Shown here: positions 23,901-35,191 of the stretch, one piece after another
How the letters are laid out: each line of letters opens with the position of its first letter
Numbering within the stretch: position 1 is the stretch's first letter
Assembly (NCBI GenBank): GCA_024362935.1
Contig: JANCRA010000011.1
Location: 3,472,001-3,536,000 of the forward strand
Direction of reading: 5' to 3'
DNA length: 64,000 nucleotides
Source of the DNA: Setophaga petechia
Taxonomy: Eukaryota; Chordata; Aves; Passeriformes; Parulidae
Notes under the pieces: model-generated
Seen by the model: only the letters and a program-made list of their open reading frames with translations
Databases searched by the model: none
What the model was told of the DNA's origin: nothing
Made by a program: the position numbers and the translations under genes

Positions 23901-25448
23901 ATTACCACAAGTTTTGCTCACTTCTTCTCAGTTGTCTTATTGTTGGCTTTATGGTGCTTCACCTCATTTTTTTTCTTCCTTTTGTTTGGTAGGGTAAGTG
24001 GAGTGTTTCCTCTATTCCTTATTCTGGGCACAGTCTCTCCCTCTCTTTCCTCTTCTTCCCTTTCACCCTTGAAAACTGTGAATTCCAGGATACAGGTAGT
24101 GCACATCAGTCTGTGTATGGTTGGGCCTTAACTTGTGCCTTCACCAATAGGTATTTAGCTCCATCCATACTCTCTTTTATCCTGATTGACAGTAACGTTA
24201 AAAATAGGAAGTATACAGGATTTTTTCTTTGTCAAATTCTCTTTGATGTTACAGTTGCTCTTGTAACCATTCTGTCAGCTATAAATGGTGGTTAAGTGTT
24301 TTTTTTTTTTCATTTTCTCCTGTATTTTGACTGTCTCTTAAAATTCAAGAGAGGCAGAGGAAGAACAGTAGTTTTGTTTTTCCCTCCTTGTTCAAATTAG
24401 TTTGCATCCTCATGGAACTCTTCTTCCATCAATGGAGTCTCTTTTTTAGTAAAATCTCTTCTTCCTGTGGCATTCATATTTTCATCATTATTGCCTCTAT
24501 AGCATCTCTCTCTATTCAGTTGTACTGCTCAGGAATGAACTTAGATCTTTGCTTTTACGACTTAACTGTGCATCTCATCTTCCCCACTTCCTTCTCTTTT
24601 TAAATGTTCTGCTGATTTATTTTGTGTTTCCCCTACCATTGTTCTCATCTTTAACTGTCTAGATTATTTTTTTTTTTGTGGCAGGTATCTTCAAAGGTAG
24701 GCATTGCTGTGCAGCAGAAGACAAATGGTTGCTTTGAACCACCACACTGTGCCTTTTAGTGGCATTATTGTGACAGGAGTCACATCCACTCACCTCTGCC
24801 CTTGCCACCATGCCCGTTTGTAATTTGCATTATGCCCTGTGGTCACCTCTTCATTTCTTCCTTGTAACAGGGGTTATTTCAATCTGTCTGATGCTAGAGG
24901 GAAAGTGCTCCCTGTTACTGAATATCTCCACTGTCTTGGCTCTGATTACAAAGTAATTACAAAGTAATATAGTCGTTGTATAGAAACAACTCTCAAGCAC
25001 ATTAGGTTTTTTGTATCACTCCCTGGTTTTTGTTGTGTATGTCAGCATGTTGTATTGGAGTATTTGTTTAGAGTTTAGATAATTTATATATAAATGTAAC
25101 CTACCTGGTGTTTGACGTAAACTAAAGGAAAATAAGCATATTATTTGTTTGCTTCCTAGAGCTTCAGTTTGTCTAAAAACAGCTCTAATTTTTGATGCCT
25201 TGGGGTCTGAAATTTAGACAACCTAAAAAATGGTTCCTTTTTTTCTTTCTTAGGTTTTCAACTCAAAGCTATTACGAATCAGAGAGAGGCATATGTTTCT
25301 TGCATTCTTGGGAAGAGCCCAGTATGACCCAGCCCAGCCCAGCTACATCTCCCTGGATCAGCTGGTATCCCTGCCCGATGAGGTGTTTTGTACAGAGATT
25401 GCCAAAGCCTCTATGCAGGACTTTGAAAATTTCTTAAAAACACTTTGA
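11646..25448 (+). CDS. MTERF3: MTERF3, mitochondrial transcription termination factor 3 (complete, 7 coding exons)
   Basis: MTERF3 acts in the mitochondrial matrix; in mammals it binds the mtDNA promoter region, represses transcription initiation, and supports mitoribosome assembly. Seven exons (11646-11979, 14340-14492, 15453-15642, 18648-18795, 19993-20064, 22816-22977, 25254-25448) join in frame to 417 codons plus stop, the length I recall for the human protein. Residues 1-70 are Arg/Ala-rich with almost no acidic residues near the start, as expected of a mitochondrial targeting sequence. The C-terminal 250 residues show mTERF repeats with signature prolines at P213 (NPYIL), P248 (APYLL), P284 (LPRLL), P320 (TPKIL) and P352 (FPQVF), 32-36 residues apart, which fits the superhelical mTERF fold. 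The protein ends EIAKAS, then [11 protein letters not shown]. The upstream neighbour is divergent PTDSS1 and the downstream neighbour is UQCRB on the same strand. Confidence 0.97.
12296..12541. repeat. G/T-rich strand-asymmetric low-complexity tract
   Basis: The plus strand is almost entirely T and G, with T runs of up to 16 and a GGTTGGTTGGTTGGTTTGGG segment (about 12432-12452). The opposite strand is A/C-rich. The open frames across it are compositional and not genes. The short G runs could form a weak two-tier G-quadruplex. Confidence 0.9.
13072..13088. repeat. TG dinucleotide microsatellite
   Basis: About eight TG units occur in MTERF3 intron 1. Confidence 0.85.
14340..14492 (+). CDS. 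MTERF3: MTERF3 coding exon 2
   Basis: This 153-nt exon lies between TTTCTCAG and CACCTAG|GTATGT. It encodes residues 112-162, including [13 protein letters not shown] and [17 protein letters not shown], matching the conserved linker ahead of the mTERF repeats. Confidence 0.95.
14493..18647 (+). other. MTERF3: MTERF3 introns between coding exons 2 and 4
   Basis: The introns are 14493-15452 and 15643-18647. They are AT-rich, with no recognised repeat, RNA gene or extra exon. Confidence 0.85.
15453..15642 (+). CDS. MTERF3: MTERF3 coding exon 3
   Basis: This 190-nt exon lies between TTGTTGTAG and AACCAG|GTAAGC. It encodes residues 163-225 plus two bases, including [18 protein letters not shown] and [16 protein letters not shown] with the first signature proline, P213. 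Confidence 0.96.
18648..18795 (+). CDS. MTERF3: MTERF3 coding exon 4
   Basis: This 148-nt exon lies between CTCTTTCTAG and AAAAAG|GTAAAG. It encodes residues 226-275, with [20 protein letters not shown] carrying signature proline P248. Confidence 0.96.
19993..20064 (+). CDS. MTERF3: MTERF3 coding exon 5
   Basis: This 72-nt exon lies between TGATTGTAG and CTTCAG|GTGAGC, both borders in phase 0. It encodes residues 276-299, with [20 protein letters not shown] and signature proline P284. It is shorter than one full repeat and symmetric, so it can be skipped in frame. Confidence 0.96.
22816..22977 (+). CDS. MTERF3: MTERF3 coding exon 6
   Basis: This 162-nt exon lies between TTTTTCAG and CCTCAG|GTGAGC, phase 0 at both ends. 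It encodes residues 300-353: the KTPKILTA repeat (P320), then [11 protein letters not shown] (P352). Confidence 0.96.
25254..25448 (+). CDS. MTERF3: MTERF3 coding exon 7 (terminal)
   Basis: The exon begins after TTTCTTAG and runs 195 nt to TGA. It encodes residues 354-417, including [20 protein letters not shown] and [15 protein letters not shown], the conserved C-terminal cap of MTERF3. Confidence 0.97.
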   Translation, partial: VFNSKLLRIRERHMFLAFLGRAQYDPAQPSYISLDQLVSLPDEVFCTEIAKASMQDFENFLKTL

Positions 25449-25486
25449 TTAGTAACACATGTAAAAATTATAGAATTAAGTTGCAA

Positions 25487-25492
25487 AATAAA
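25487..25492 (+). terminator. MTERF3: MTERF3 polyadenylation signal AATAAA
   Basis: A canonical AATAAA lies 39 bases after the stop codon, which would give a very short 3' UTR. Later signals could also be used. Confidence 0.7.
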
Positions 25493-25901
25493 CATACTTT
25501 ATGAAACTACTTCCCTTTAAGGTCTCTTAACTTTTTAATTACTGGTTTAAGAAGTCATTGTTTATGAAGCATGTAGGATTTAAAGGATTACAGTAATACT
25601 TATAGTAACTTAAAAATGTATTTCAGAAGGATTGAGCCAATATGTGGATTGCTACTAATGCAAGCCTTGTAATTCATCACTAACTTAATTCAGAGTGGAT
25701 GATGCAGCACATTAGCAGAAAAGGTCAATTTAAATTCCTCTTCTTTTGCTTTTGATAATGGCAGAATTTTGGGAGATTGGAAAACTGGCTTGTGACTTAT
25801 TCCCTATCTTGCCCTCTGTTATCTTCTCCTTTCACTCTCTTCCCCAAAAGTTAGAATAGCAAGATAGTGTGATAGTGAAGTAATGTGTTTACTTGCTTGA
25901 G

Positions 25902-25932
<31 letters not shown>

Positions 25933-27750
25933 TAATAATAATAATAATAATGTTATTCTTTTCCTTGTATGGTAGAAAGAATCACACCATTAATATGTAA
26001 AGCTCCTCATACAGAAAGGCATTTTATCAATAGGTTACAAAGGTGTTTGTTGTTGAAGCTGGCTGCTGAAATTGGTATCCTAAAAGCTGGTTAGAAATGT
26101 CCAAAAAAACCCTCAGCAAAAAGAATTTAGGAAAATTATTAGAAGAAAAAAAATGTTACGGTCCCTGAAATCTAGAAGAACTTAAGTTACTTTTCTCTTC
26201 CCTGTGTTCAGTTTTTCTCCCCCCATACCAGTGAGATTCATGTGGCTTTAATACACAAGTAACCATATGAAAAGAGGCTGTAGTATATATTAAGGTGATA
26301 AGAGTTGGTCAGTTGTAAAAGCTGAAGTAAATTCTGACATTGGGCATCATGGGAGTATTGAAAATACTTAAACTTATCATGAAACAAAGCACATTAATAT
26401 GGAATTAACAAATGCTTCACAGTGTATTTGTGAAACAAATTCCCAAACAAAACAAAAAAGCTACCTAAATCCACATGCAGAACTGTTTGATGTTTAGAAG
26501 TTTGAATTCCTTCATTAAAAATAGCTCAGGAAATCCGAAATCCAGATGTTTTAATTTGGATTTAAACTTATTTAATAAAAATGCCTCAATGTTTCAAAAC
26601 CTCAGTGTTGAAGCTAAAAATACCAATTTTTATGCACACAGCAGAATAAAATCCAAAAGGCTAAATTCTATTAATAGGTGGGAAATAAAGTAAGATTAAA
26701 GAGATTTAAAGAATGAGAAAATAGTGATTCTGGATTATGACTTTGGATAAATTCTTATTCGTTCAAATTAAGAATTAGAAAAACAAGTGCTTGAAACACA
26801 TTGACAAACTACATTCATTGTCTGCAATGTATATCTGAGATAATCTTTTTTGTCTTTTTCCTCATGTTTTCTGTTCCATTGGCCTGGAAAGATTGCTTGA
26901 AATACTCTATTGAATAGACTGTTCTTGGTGGAGATGCATAACAAATTTCATGGTGGCTGAAATGTGCTGACTGAGCACTTCCACCCATTTCTGACTGTTA
27001 AATCAAAGTATCCAAAGTCCAATATGCTTACTTGGATTTTTTACTGTATTAAATGCTAATAACAAACTGTAATCTTCAAATATTGTAAAAAATAATGTTC
27101 ACAGTAGAAATGTTAGTAGAAAATATGTGGGCTCATAATGTTGGAGTTAATTTTTGTAGATTTTCTCCACTAGTCTTATTACCATGTGCCAAACCATTTT
27201 AAGAGAAATTATATTACAGAGTCTGTATATGTTGAATGTCACAAAGTTTGAGCTTTAAATTCCTTTAATATTTTCAAATGTAGGAATGATTGCTGCCAGA
27301 GCGAAACCAGTTTCTTTGAGTTGTTGAATTCACAAGCTTCTGCCGAAATAGCTTCCCCGAACCACGATGAAGAACGGACGGAAAACATTTAAAGGGAGTG
27401 CTAAAATGGAAGGGGAGAGGGGATCGAAGAACTTTTTGAGGATCATGACAAAAACTTTGTGGCTTTACGATTAAAAATAAAACAAACCACAAACTTTTCT
27501 GGCTGAAATTACCCACTGCGTTACCTGCTACCAATTTCTGTGCTCCCCCCACGTCCGCATTTTGTTTCAGTTCGCAGTGGTCCCTTCCTGCAGGGAGGCC
27601 TGGGCAGATGCAGCGCTCTGTGTCAGCCGCTCACCTGGCGGCTGCGATACCTGAGCAGAGATAGCTTTCTGCTCCTTGGCGTGACCCATTGTTGGTTTGC
27701 TTATCGTACTTTACAAAGCGAATTTTTATTTTTCTGTTGTTTTCCTCTGT
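25493..27750. other. Intergenic spacer between MTERF3 and UQCRB
   Basis: This is an AT-rich spacer of about 2.2 kb between two genes on the same strand. It holds an ATA microsatellite (25902-25951) and otherwise nothing I can name. GC content rises from about 27540 toward the UQCRB promoter. Confidence 0.8.
25902..25951. repeat. ATA trinucleotide microsatellite
   Basis: About 16 ATA/AAT units run here with one C interruption at 25930. It is likely to vary in length. Confidence 0.95.
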
Positions 27751-28250
27751 CACTTATTCCTGCACCTCGGCCAGAGCGCAGGCGCCGCCGCCGGGCCGGC
27801 ATTGGCGGGCGCGCCCTCCCCCCGCCCCCGCGCCGTACCCAGGAGGCCGCGCGGCGCCGAGGTGAAGATGGCGGCGAGGGCGCCTGGTGAGGCGGCGGGG
27901 GCGCTGAGGGGGGCAGTAGGGGCCCTGAGGGGGTGGCGGGGCCGGGTCTGTCCCTGGCCTCCTCCCGTCTGCGGTGCTGAGCTCACCTCGGCCCGCGCTG
28001 GGCAGCGAGGCGGGCCGTGACGGGGAGAGGGGAAGCCGGTGTGCACCGTGTGCCCTTGACAGGGACAGTGAGTGCCGGTTCCACAGTCGCCGGGCGAGTG
28101 TCCTCGGCGGCCTTCCCGCGGCAGCGGAGGGAGCCTGGCCCCCGTAGCTGAGCTCCTGGGCGCAGAGAGCGCTCGGGAGTACCAGGGGAAGCCTTGGGCT
28201 GCTCCTGAGGGGCCTCGGGCATTGCTGCCCTGCGCGGATACCCACTCGGC
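27750..28250 (+). promoter_or_regulatory. UQCRB: CpG island and UQCRB promoter
   Basis: This GC- and CpG-rich island spans the first exon. Upstream of the ATG are an NRF-1-like core GCGCAGGCGC (27776-27785), an inverted CCAAT box ATTGG (27801-27805) and C-rich GC boxes (about 27818-27831). A YY1-like motif AAGATGGCGGC (27865-27875) covers the start codon. NRF-1 and YY1 sites are typical of nuclear genes for respiratory-chain subunits. No TATA box was seen. Confidence 0.8.
27868..27886 (+). CDS. UQCRB: UQCRB coding exon 1
   Basis: Only 19 coding bases (MAARAP plus one base) precede the donor GCCTG|GTGAGG. The ATG is set by the frame of the following exons and by the family length. Its context (AAGATGG) has A at -3 and G at +4. 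Confidence 0.9.
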
Positions 28251-31200
28251 GCGCAGTCGGACTAAGGTTATTCCTTGTCTGGCCCTGAAGGACGAAGGAG
28301 TAACTAAGCTACCTGCTGTGGTAGTGCTCTAATGAGCTCTTTTAGGGTGTTTTGGGGATGACCTGGTAAGACAGGTGACTTAAAAGTCACGTAAAACAGC
28401 TCGCCCGCACTGCGTTGCCCGTGCAGTGCCGTTCGTGGCCTTCTAGATGCCTTGTTGAGGTATTTGATTATGTGTAAAAGCATCTCTGCCGTCCCAAACC
28501 ACATTTAAAGGAAGGTGAACGTGCTATATGTGGTGTGGAGGTCTGGGGATTTTTTTGACTGATTTTTTTTTTTTTTTTTTTGTTGGGGTTTTTTTGAGGT
28601 TTTAGTGTGGATTTCATGGTTGACTTTGGCAACTCCTAGAAAAAGGAATAGCATTCAAGTATCTGGAGAGGAGAGCAGAAGGTTAACAGTATAATAGTAG
28701 CTGGGCTTGAAGTTACATAGCGACAGCCATGGAACCTAGATAAATTATTGGAAAAGCCTGATGGTTTTGCTTTATGCAGACACTATGGGCTTGGCTCATG
28801 TAAGCGTTACAGAGTCTAAGAGTTTTGTTGCTGTGTTTGATGAGGAATTGGTAGCATTTTTCCTGGTCTTAAAGCAGTCTAATACTCAGATTTAGTGAAA
28901 TTGGTTAAACTCTTGTATGTAATGAGTTCAGTGTCAGTTATGGGATACTGATAAGTGAAGGCCAAGTCATGTATGGTCAAATTCAAACTTGAGGCAATGT
29001 TACATTGCTCCATGTGTTGGAGGCCAGCAAATATTTGTGTACTGCCCAGTACTGTGTAAATGTTGAATTTTACCTTTCTGTGCCACTGATGTTTATGTTC
29101 ATTTGCATGTTCAGTTGCAGGAGGTGGTCGCCTGTTTGACAGGATTTGCAAGTGGTATTATAATGCAGCTGGGTTCAACAAATATGGTAAGTGTTTCATT
29201 GAGTTTTAAAAATTGCAAATGTAACAGTTCTCAAACTAGTTATGGTTCATAGCTGGCATATGTACATGCATGTTGGCATAAGTCCTTTTAATCAAAACTA
29301 GCTACTACTTCTGTGGCGAAAAAAGTTGGCAATGGCTTCAATTATTTCTGTTATTTCCATTATTTCTGTGTTTGCTCATGTTCCAGTGAATTAACTTATA
29401 ACAGCTAAGGCCAAGCTGGGGCAGTTGAAAAAACTTCCACAAAGCAGTCCTGAAAACTCAATTATTTACATTTCCCCACTGAGTCACTTTCACTGGCCAG
29501 TGTCTTCTAACCCACAGACTGCCCTTGAAGCTGGAGAGGTTCTCACTGGTAGTAGTCAGCCTATCTGCAGTACTTATGCAGAGTATCCAAAGTGCAGAAA
29601 GGATTGTAGTTGTTCTGGTGACCTTTGTGTCACCATAACTTCAGCTGGCATCACTCTGGCCTTCCCAATGGTGGAACAGGTGTCAAAACAGGGCTTCCTT
29701 AAGGAGAAGAGGGTCCCTAAATAGTATTACCTTCAGTTTATTCAGAGTTGTTACCAAGTTTGTTTCAACCATTTAGATGGCAGAACAGTTCTTGTATGAC
29801 AAGAATCTGAATATTCAGATACTGCAATTTATTGCTCACCACAATACAAATAAATCTCTTAAAGGAAGTTAACATACCTGCCCTGGGGAAGTTAGAAAAA
29901 AATTATAAGAAAACTGTAAACAAGTAGCTTAGATCCTTCCTCCAGAGATGCAGTGCTTAATTCCTCTTTTATAGTGCCTGTCTGCTGCAATTCTTATTTC
30001 TGCTGCTTCTCTGGAAATGCGAATAAAAAATTAGAGAAGCATCAAATTTAATACAGTGATTAAACTAGCAGCAGTGCTCCCTGTGCTTTTGAAATAAATT
30101 ACAAAACTGAATTTAAAAATATGTGACTCAAATTTTTCTTTTATTGAGACACTACTGCCAAATCAGTCGCATGAGATGAAAACCTTTAACCACAAGTCAG
30201 TAGGTATGTTGTAGTAATCACCTTGGAATGCCACAGAAGTAATGTTTTGTCCTATTTTCTTAATACTGAACCTTACAGAAAGGTTGGTTGAGTTTCAAGA
30301 ATCCTTTGTTGCACTGAAGGTGTGGGAGTGTGATTAGTTTTGAGAAGTCTGGGTATTTCTCCCTGATTTAACTTCTGATTTGGAGCTCACACACCAAGAT
30401 AGAGCTTTGGGTTTCCATAGCTTCATACAGTCAGCAGAGGTCTGGTCATCATGACCAGGGCAGTTTAGAGAAATATTCTTCAGTACTGAGGGAGTCTCAT
30501 GTGTGGCTGACTGACTCTAATGGATTCAGAGCTCTCAAAAACCCTTTACCTGGACAGTCATCTTTATCAGAGATACAAAATTAGATGCACAGTTCTCTCC
30601 TTAGATCCAGAGAAGTTTTTGTTCTGTCTGTGTATATTCTCATGAAACACATTGAATTAAATAGTCATTTTCCTTATTCCTCTTTAAGAAAAGGAATGAA
30701 AAAAGTAAATGGAGTCTGTGTTAGGATTGCATGTTCTCTCTGAGCAATTAGTGACTCTCCTGGATTCATTTGACTTTTAATAATTTTGTGCTGGAAGTGT
30801 TTTGCCCATGGTACATGGGCAAGTGTCAATCCTAAATCTTACTGAAGAGCATTTATTCAGTGGTACTGTAACTTCTTGGTGCAGGGTTAATGCGGGATGA
30901 TACATTGCATGAAGATGATGATGTGAAAGAGGCACTGAAGAGACTTCCAGAGCACCTGTACAACGAGAGAGTATTCCGCATAAAGCGAGCGCTGGACTTA
31001 AGCTTGAAACATCAGATCCTTCCCAAAGACCAGTGGGTCAAGTATGAAGAGGTATGTGCATGGAATGTTCCCAAGGTGCAGCTCTTAAATGGCACTGGTG
31101 GTTGGGATTTTCATTCTCTGGGGAGACACATGTTTCCATGTTCTCTATAGTGAATGAATCAGTATCTGATGGAATACCTCTGGAAAACACTTTGGATTGC

Positions 31201-32306
31201 AGTTTAAAAATCTGGTTTTCTGTATGAATTACTGAATTTTTCTCAAGATGACAGAAGCTTAAACTGCATCTCAGAATCACAGCACATTGTTTGTGTTCAG
31301 ACAAAATACTTTTTCTAAGCTGTCAGAAAAGGAAATACAATGTAAATAGCTTTGGAATTCTTAAAGAAGGTCTCCTGCTTTTCTGATTAATTTCTTGATC
31401 TTGCAGAAAATCTTGAACCAAAGCTTTTATTCATGAAGGTGCCAAAGAAGAATAATTTGAAGGGAAATCATGCATTAAAATAAGTGTCACCTTGTACTTT
31501 AAAAAAACAAACTGCACTTTCCTTATCAGATGTAACTAAATTTTATTTTTTGGTAATGAATTGGTTGACAGACTTTGAATCACTGTCCACCTCAGCTTTC
31601 TCCAGATTACCTGGCAGAGAGGAACTTTATCATCAAACTTTTGACTATAAGAGAGTATAAAGGTATTAATGCATCTCTGAATAAGCAGAGCCTGTTTCTT
31701 TTGGTCTTACAGGTCATATTTAGGTAACTGCTGGATTGAGTAATTGGTCACATATTTCCTCAAGCAGCAGTTTGATTTGTAAGTGTTAAACATGGTCAGG
31801 GTATTCTATGAAATACAAGTTTACAGTGCTGTTTAGAAGTTAAGCTCAAAAAGATTATCTGGAGTATTATTGTTGGACTTTTAGCTAATTAAAGTGGATC
31901 TAGTATATTTGCATGTCTGCCAAAAGGAGCACTGTTTCTAAAGGCATAGCTGGAAGCATCACTTTGCCTGCTAATGTTGATGAGGCATTAGGAATTAGTG
32001 GTTGCTGCGGTTGAGAACTTGTCATCACAGACTTGGCAGATACAAAGTTTGCCTTTTCAGAGTAAGCAAGGCTAGAATTTTTGTTTGTTTGTTTTTCCTT
32101 GATAGGTTGGTGTTTAATCAAACCTGGGAATGAATGAGAAAGAAATAGTCTGTAGGAATGACTTGAGATGTTTCTGCACCTTGCTGTAAGTTTAACTATA
32201 TTTCTTCTATATATCTCTTCTTTTTCAGGATCACCATTATCTTGAGCCATACCTAAAAGAAGTAATCCGTGAAAGACAAGAAAGGGAAGCATGGAACAAG
32301 AAGTAA
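27868..32306 (+). CDS. UQCRB: UQCRB, cytochrome b-c1 complex subunit 7 (complete, 4 coding exons)
   Basis: UQCRB is a roughly 14-kDa subunit of respiratory complex III in the mitochondrial inner membrane, on the matrix side next to cytochrome b, needed for complex assembly. Four exons (27868-27886, 29115-29186, 30885-31051, 32229-32306) with GT-AG borders join to 111 codons, the length I recall for the human protein. Diagnostic segments are [51 protein letters not shown] and [14 protein letters not shown]. The N-terminus ([15 protein letters not shown]) differs most from mammals, as usual for this family. There is no long cleavable presequence, again as in the family. UQCRB follows MTERF3 on the same strand but has its own CpG-island promoter. 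Confidence 0.97.
29115..29186 (+). CDS. UQCRB: UQCRB coding exon 2
   Basis: This 72-nt exon encodes residues 7-30 ([20 protein letters not shown] then FNKY). The acceptor at 29113-29114 (GTTCAG) is chosen because it puts the KWYY motif at the family position. A second in-frame AG at 29119-29120 (TTGCAG) could be used and would drop two residues. The donor is ATATG|GTAAGT. Confidence 0.93.
30885..31051 (+). CDS. UQCRB: UQCRB coding exon 3
   Basis: This 167-nt exon follows TTGGTGCAG and ends at GAAGAG|GTATGT. It encodes residues 31-86, the conserved helical core from [16 protein letters not shown] through [16 protein letters not shown] to WVKYEE. Confidence 0.97.
32229..32306 (+). CDS. UQCRB: UQCRB coding exon 4 (terminal)
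   Basis: The exon begins after TTTTTCAG and runs 78 nt to TAA. It encodes residues 87-111, [20 protein letters not shown] then AWNKK, the charged C-terminal helix of the family. Confidence 0.97.
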   Translation, partial: DHHYLEPYLKEVIRERQEREAWNKK

Positions 32307-32442
32307 CTATTGAATCACTTCCTGCAAATATCCAGATATTTCTGATATTTTAAACATTTGGTTGTAGAAGTCCACAGGGAGGCAGTTGTGGGGCTGAGGA
32401 ATACTGTTTCAGCTTGTTCATTGAGTCTGATCATCCAACTAA

Positions 32443-32448
32443 AATAAA
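32443..32448 (+). terminator. UQCRB: UQCRB polyadenylation signal AATAAA
   Basis: A canonical AATAAA lies 137 bases after the stop, giving a short 3' UTR. Confidence 0.75.
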
Positions 32449-34878
32449 CATGTCAAACTATAAAAATCTTGGAAGAGTTCTTTCTAAATGTTAACAAGCT
32501 AATGTTCAGATCTTTCCTGTGAGCATATACATTACACATTAGCTTAGTGGTATGCAGTCTTCATTCCAGCTTTTGATTCTTGCTCTTTTCATCCTACAGC
32601 TGTTTTCTGCAGTAGTAGAATTAGGTAAGAAATGTTCAAGGCTGTCAGTGCTAGTTGCTCTCTTAAGTTAAAGAGGATTTGGTATTCATTTGTCAATTGT
32701 CACTGTAGACAAGAATACTGAACCAGTATTGATGTTACAATGGTATTGTGAGACAGCAGAATGCAATATTCTGTGTACCCAAGCAGATATATATTGGAAA
32801 AATGGAAAATATAGATGATTCCTTAATCAGAAAATGTTTCACTAACTTTTTATACCATATACATTGTTAAACCTTAAAAACTATTTTCATGTAAACCATA
32901 ATGACTGTCTCACTTCAGCTTTTTGAGACTTTTTATTCTTTTAAAGGGTAAAAGTGGTATTCTGATGTACTTTAAACAACATAGCACTTAACATAGTTAA
33001 CTTCTCACGGGTTTTTTTCATCACCTAAAGCATGCTCTAGTTTTCAGTGATTTGTATCCAGAAAATACTGGCCCTTACTGGCTGAAAACCTGGAGTTTAG
33101 TCTTCTGTAGTTCAATGGTAGTGTGAATTTGAGACAGATACTGGTATAAAGCATGAAATTCAGAGCCTGTTGTGTAACCTGCATAAAGTATAGAATCTTG
33201 CATGATGGCCTCAGGGTTTGCTTTTTTCCTTTTGTTGTGCATGCTTGTCTGCCAAAAGCAACACCCAGTTTACCAAAAGAAAAAGGAGGTAACCACATCT
33301 GCAGTTTTGAATTGGTATGACCAAATAATAAAATACTGGATTAGAAGCTTTTAGCTTTGCTCATCACTCTGTTGCTAACATTCCCTTGCTTGCTTAAAGT
33401 CCCTTACATCTGTAGGATAGATACAGTGATCCCTCAGAACTTGACAGCCTGATGTGGCAAAACAAAATTCTGCAAAAATACCTTCATTTCCAATATTCCT
33501 CTAAAGTCTGCATGGAAAATACATTAAGAATTTGAGGTTTCGTTTTTCTCCTGTAGTAAAATCTAATGACTGAACCATACCTAATTTGATGTGGTTTTAG
33601 GAACTTTATGATATTCTTCCAAGAGACAAATAGGGCATGAAGTTTCACACTTCTCTTTATGGAATTATTAGAGTATAGCTTTTTAATGAAATTAGAACTA
33701 TTTCATTATCTCTTAGAATTACATTAGAAGACTTGATTACATAGTGAAAGTAGTACTTTAAAAGCATAGCTGGTCAAATTTCTACTAAAGCTAGAATTCT
33801 GTGGAATGACTCTTATCTACTTATTTGACCACAGGCTTTGATTAAGTAAAAAGCCTCTCAATAATTACTTGCTTTATACAAAAGGGTTTTGTTGGCATAA
33901 GGTGCTTAAAAATAGGGTGGCCTTTGAGTGAAGTGCAAAGCAGCCACATCACAGTTGGCCTTAACCATCTGAAATCACTGACCCCTTTACTTTCAAATGT
34001 AACATCTTAAAAAGTCAGAGGTGAGTAGCAGAAGTTAAGAAAAGCATCTTTCCAAGTGATTTTTTGGGCAGCTCAAGGGAAAGAGAAAAAAGGAAGCTAT
34101 CCTGTTAAGAGCTAAACTGTTAAGAGCTTTCCTGTTCACTGAAGCTTCATTTAATGAGTTTTCAGATGCTTCTGATTTGGATTGATAATTTTTAACTTTA
34201 AATTTCCATGATGTCTGAAGTAGTCTGTCAAAGCATTTTGAAAAATTTACTATTGTCTAGTATCTTGGAAGGCTATTAGTAAGGAAAATGTTATTTGCCG
34301 TTGTTTTGGCAGAGATGGATGTGTATTTGAAACATTTAGGAGTATCTAAAAATCATAAGAAATAGGGAAGAAGGAGGTTGGTGTAAGAGTGGCATCTATT
34401 GCCTGGGAACCAGGAGCTATAGTAGCTTTGTGTTAGAGACCAAACTCTTCTTTAGGATATGTGGTGTGAGATGTGTATGCTGCTACTGGCTAATGAATGA
34501 GTAGCTGGGAGACATTTAATGTTTCACCTTCTGGTGTTCCCCTCTATGCACACTGAGTTGACAAGCATTAATCTTAGCCAGAAAAAATGGGAGTTTTCTT
34601 GTATGTAAGATTTGAATCCTGCTGGTGACAAGTTGGAAGGTCAGCCTGATTCCCATTTTGAATGCTTGCAGTTATGCTTAAAAATGTCTGGGATGGGAAG
34701 GAATGCATTTGCAAAAATGGAGTTTCAGAGCTGCAATTTCACTGTATTGATTCTACCCCACCTGTCCATGTCTCTGTGGGATCCTGCCCTCTGAATCATC
34801 CCAGCCGTCAGCTTGCTATCTGCCAAAGCTGCCTCATTTTAAGGAAAAGCTTAGTAACAGTAAAGGGCGTCAGATGGC
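32449..34878. other. Intergenic, downstream of UQCRB
   Basis: This is AT-rich unique-looking sequence with many stops in all frames. No gene, RNA or repeat was recognised. Confidence 0.7.
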
Positions 34879-35191
34879 AAGAGAGGAAAGGAAAAGAAAA
34901 GGAAAGGAAAAGGAAAGGGAAGGGAAGGGAAGGGAAGGAAAGGAAAGGAAAGGAAAGGAAAGGAAGGAAGGAAAGGAAAGGAAAAGGAAAGGAAAGGAAA
35001 GGAAAGGAAAGGAAAGGAAGGAAAGGAAAGGAAAGGAAAGGAAAGGAAAGGAAAGGAAAGGAAAGGAAAGGAAAGGAAAGGAAAGGGGAAAGGGGAAGGA
35101 AAGGAAATGAAAAGGAAAAAAGAAAAGGAAGAAAAGGAAAGGAAAAAAAGGAAAGGAAAAAGGAAGAGGAAAGGGGAAAGGAAAGAAGAGA
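34879..35191. repeat. (GGAAA)n pentanucleotide satellite, long homopurine tract
   Basis: From 34879 to 35107 the plus strand is purine-only for 229 bases, built mainly from GGAAA with GGGAA, GGAA and GGAAAA variants. After a single T at 35108 the purine run continues to 35191. The core (about 34980-35085) is close to perfect. The K/G/R/E-rich and F/P/S/L-rich open frames across it come only from the repeat. Confidence 0.98.

Larger units (their letters stand above)
18796..25253 (+). other. MTERF3: MTERF3 introns between coding exons 4 and 7
   Basis: The introns are 18796-19992, 20065-22815 and 22978-25253. They are AT-rich, with pyrimidine-rich patches at about 23930-24070 and 24360-24660. 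I see no supported gene or transposon. Confidence 0.85.
27887..32228 (+). other. UQCRB: UQCRB introns 1-3
   Basis: The introns are 27887-29114, 29187-30884 and 31052-32228. Intron 1 starts in the CpG island and has a run of 19 T (28563-28581). The others hold no feature I can support. Open frames that continue exon 3 into its intron are read-through only. Confidence 0.85.
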
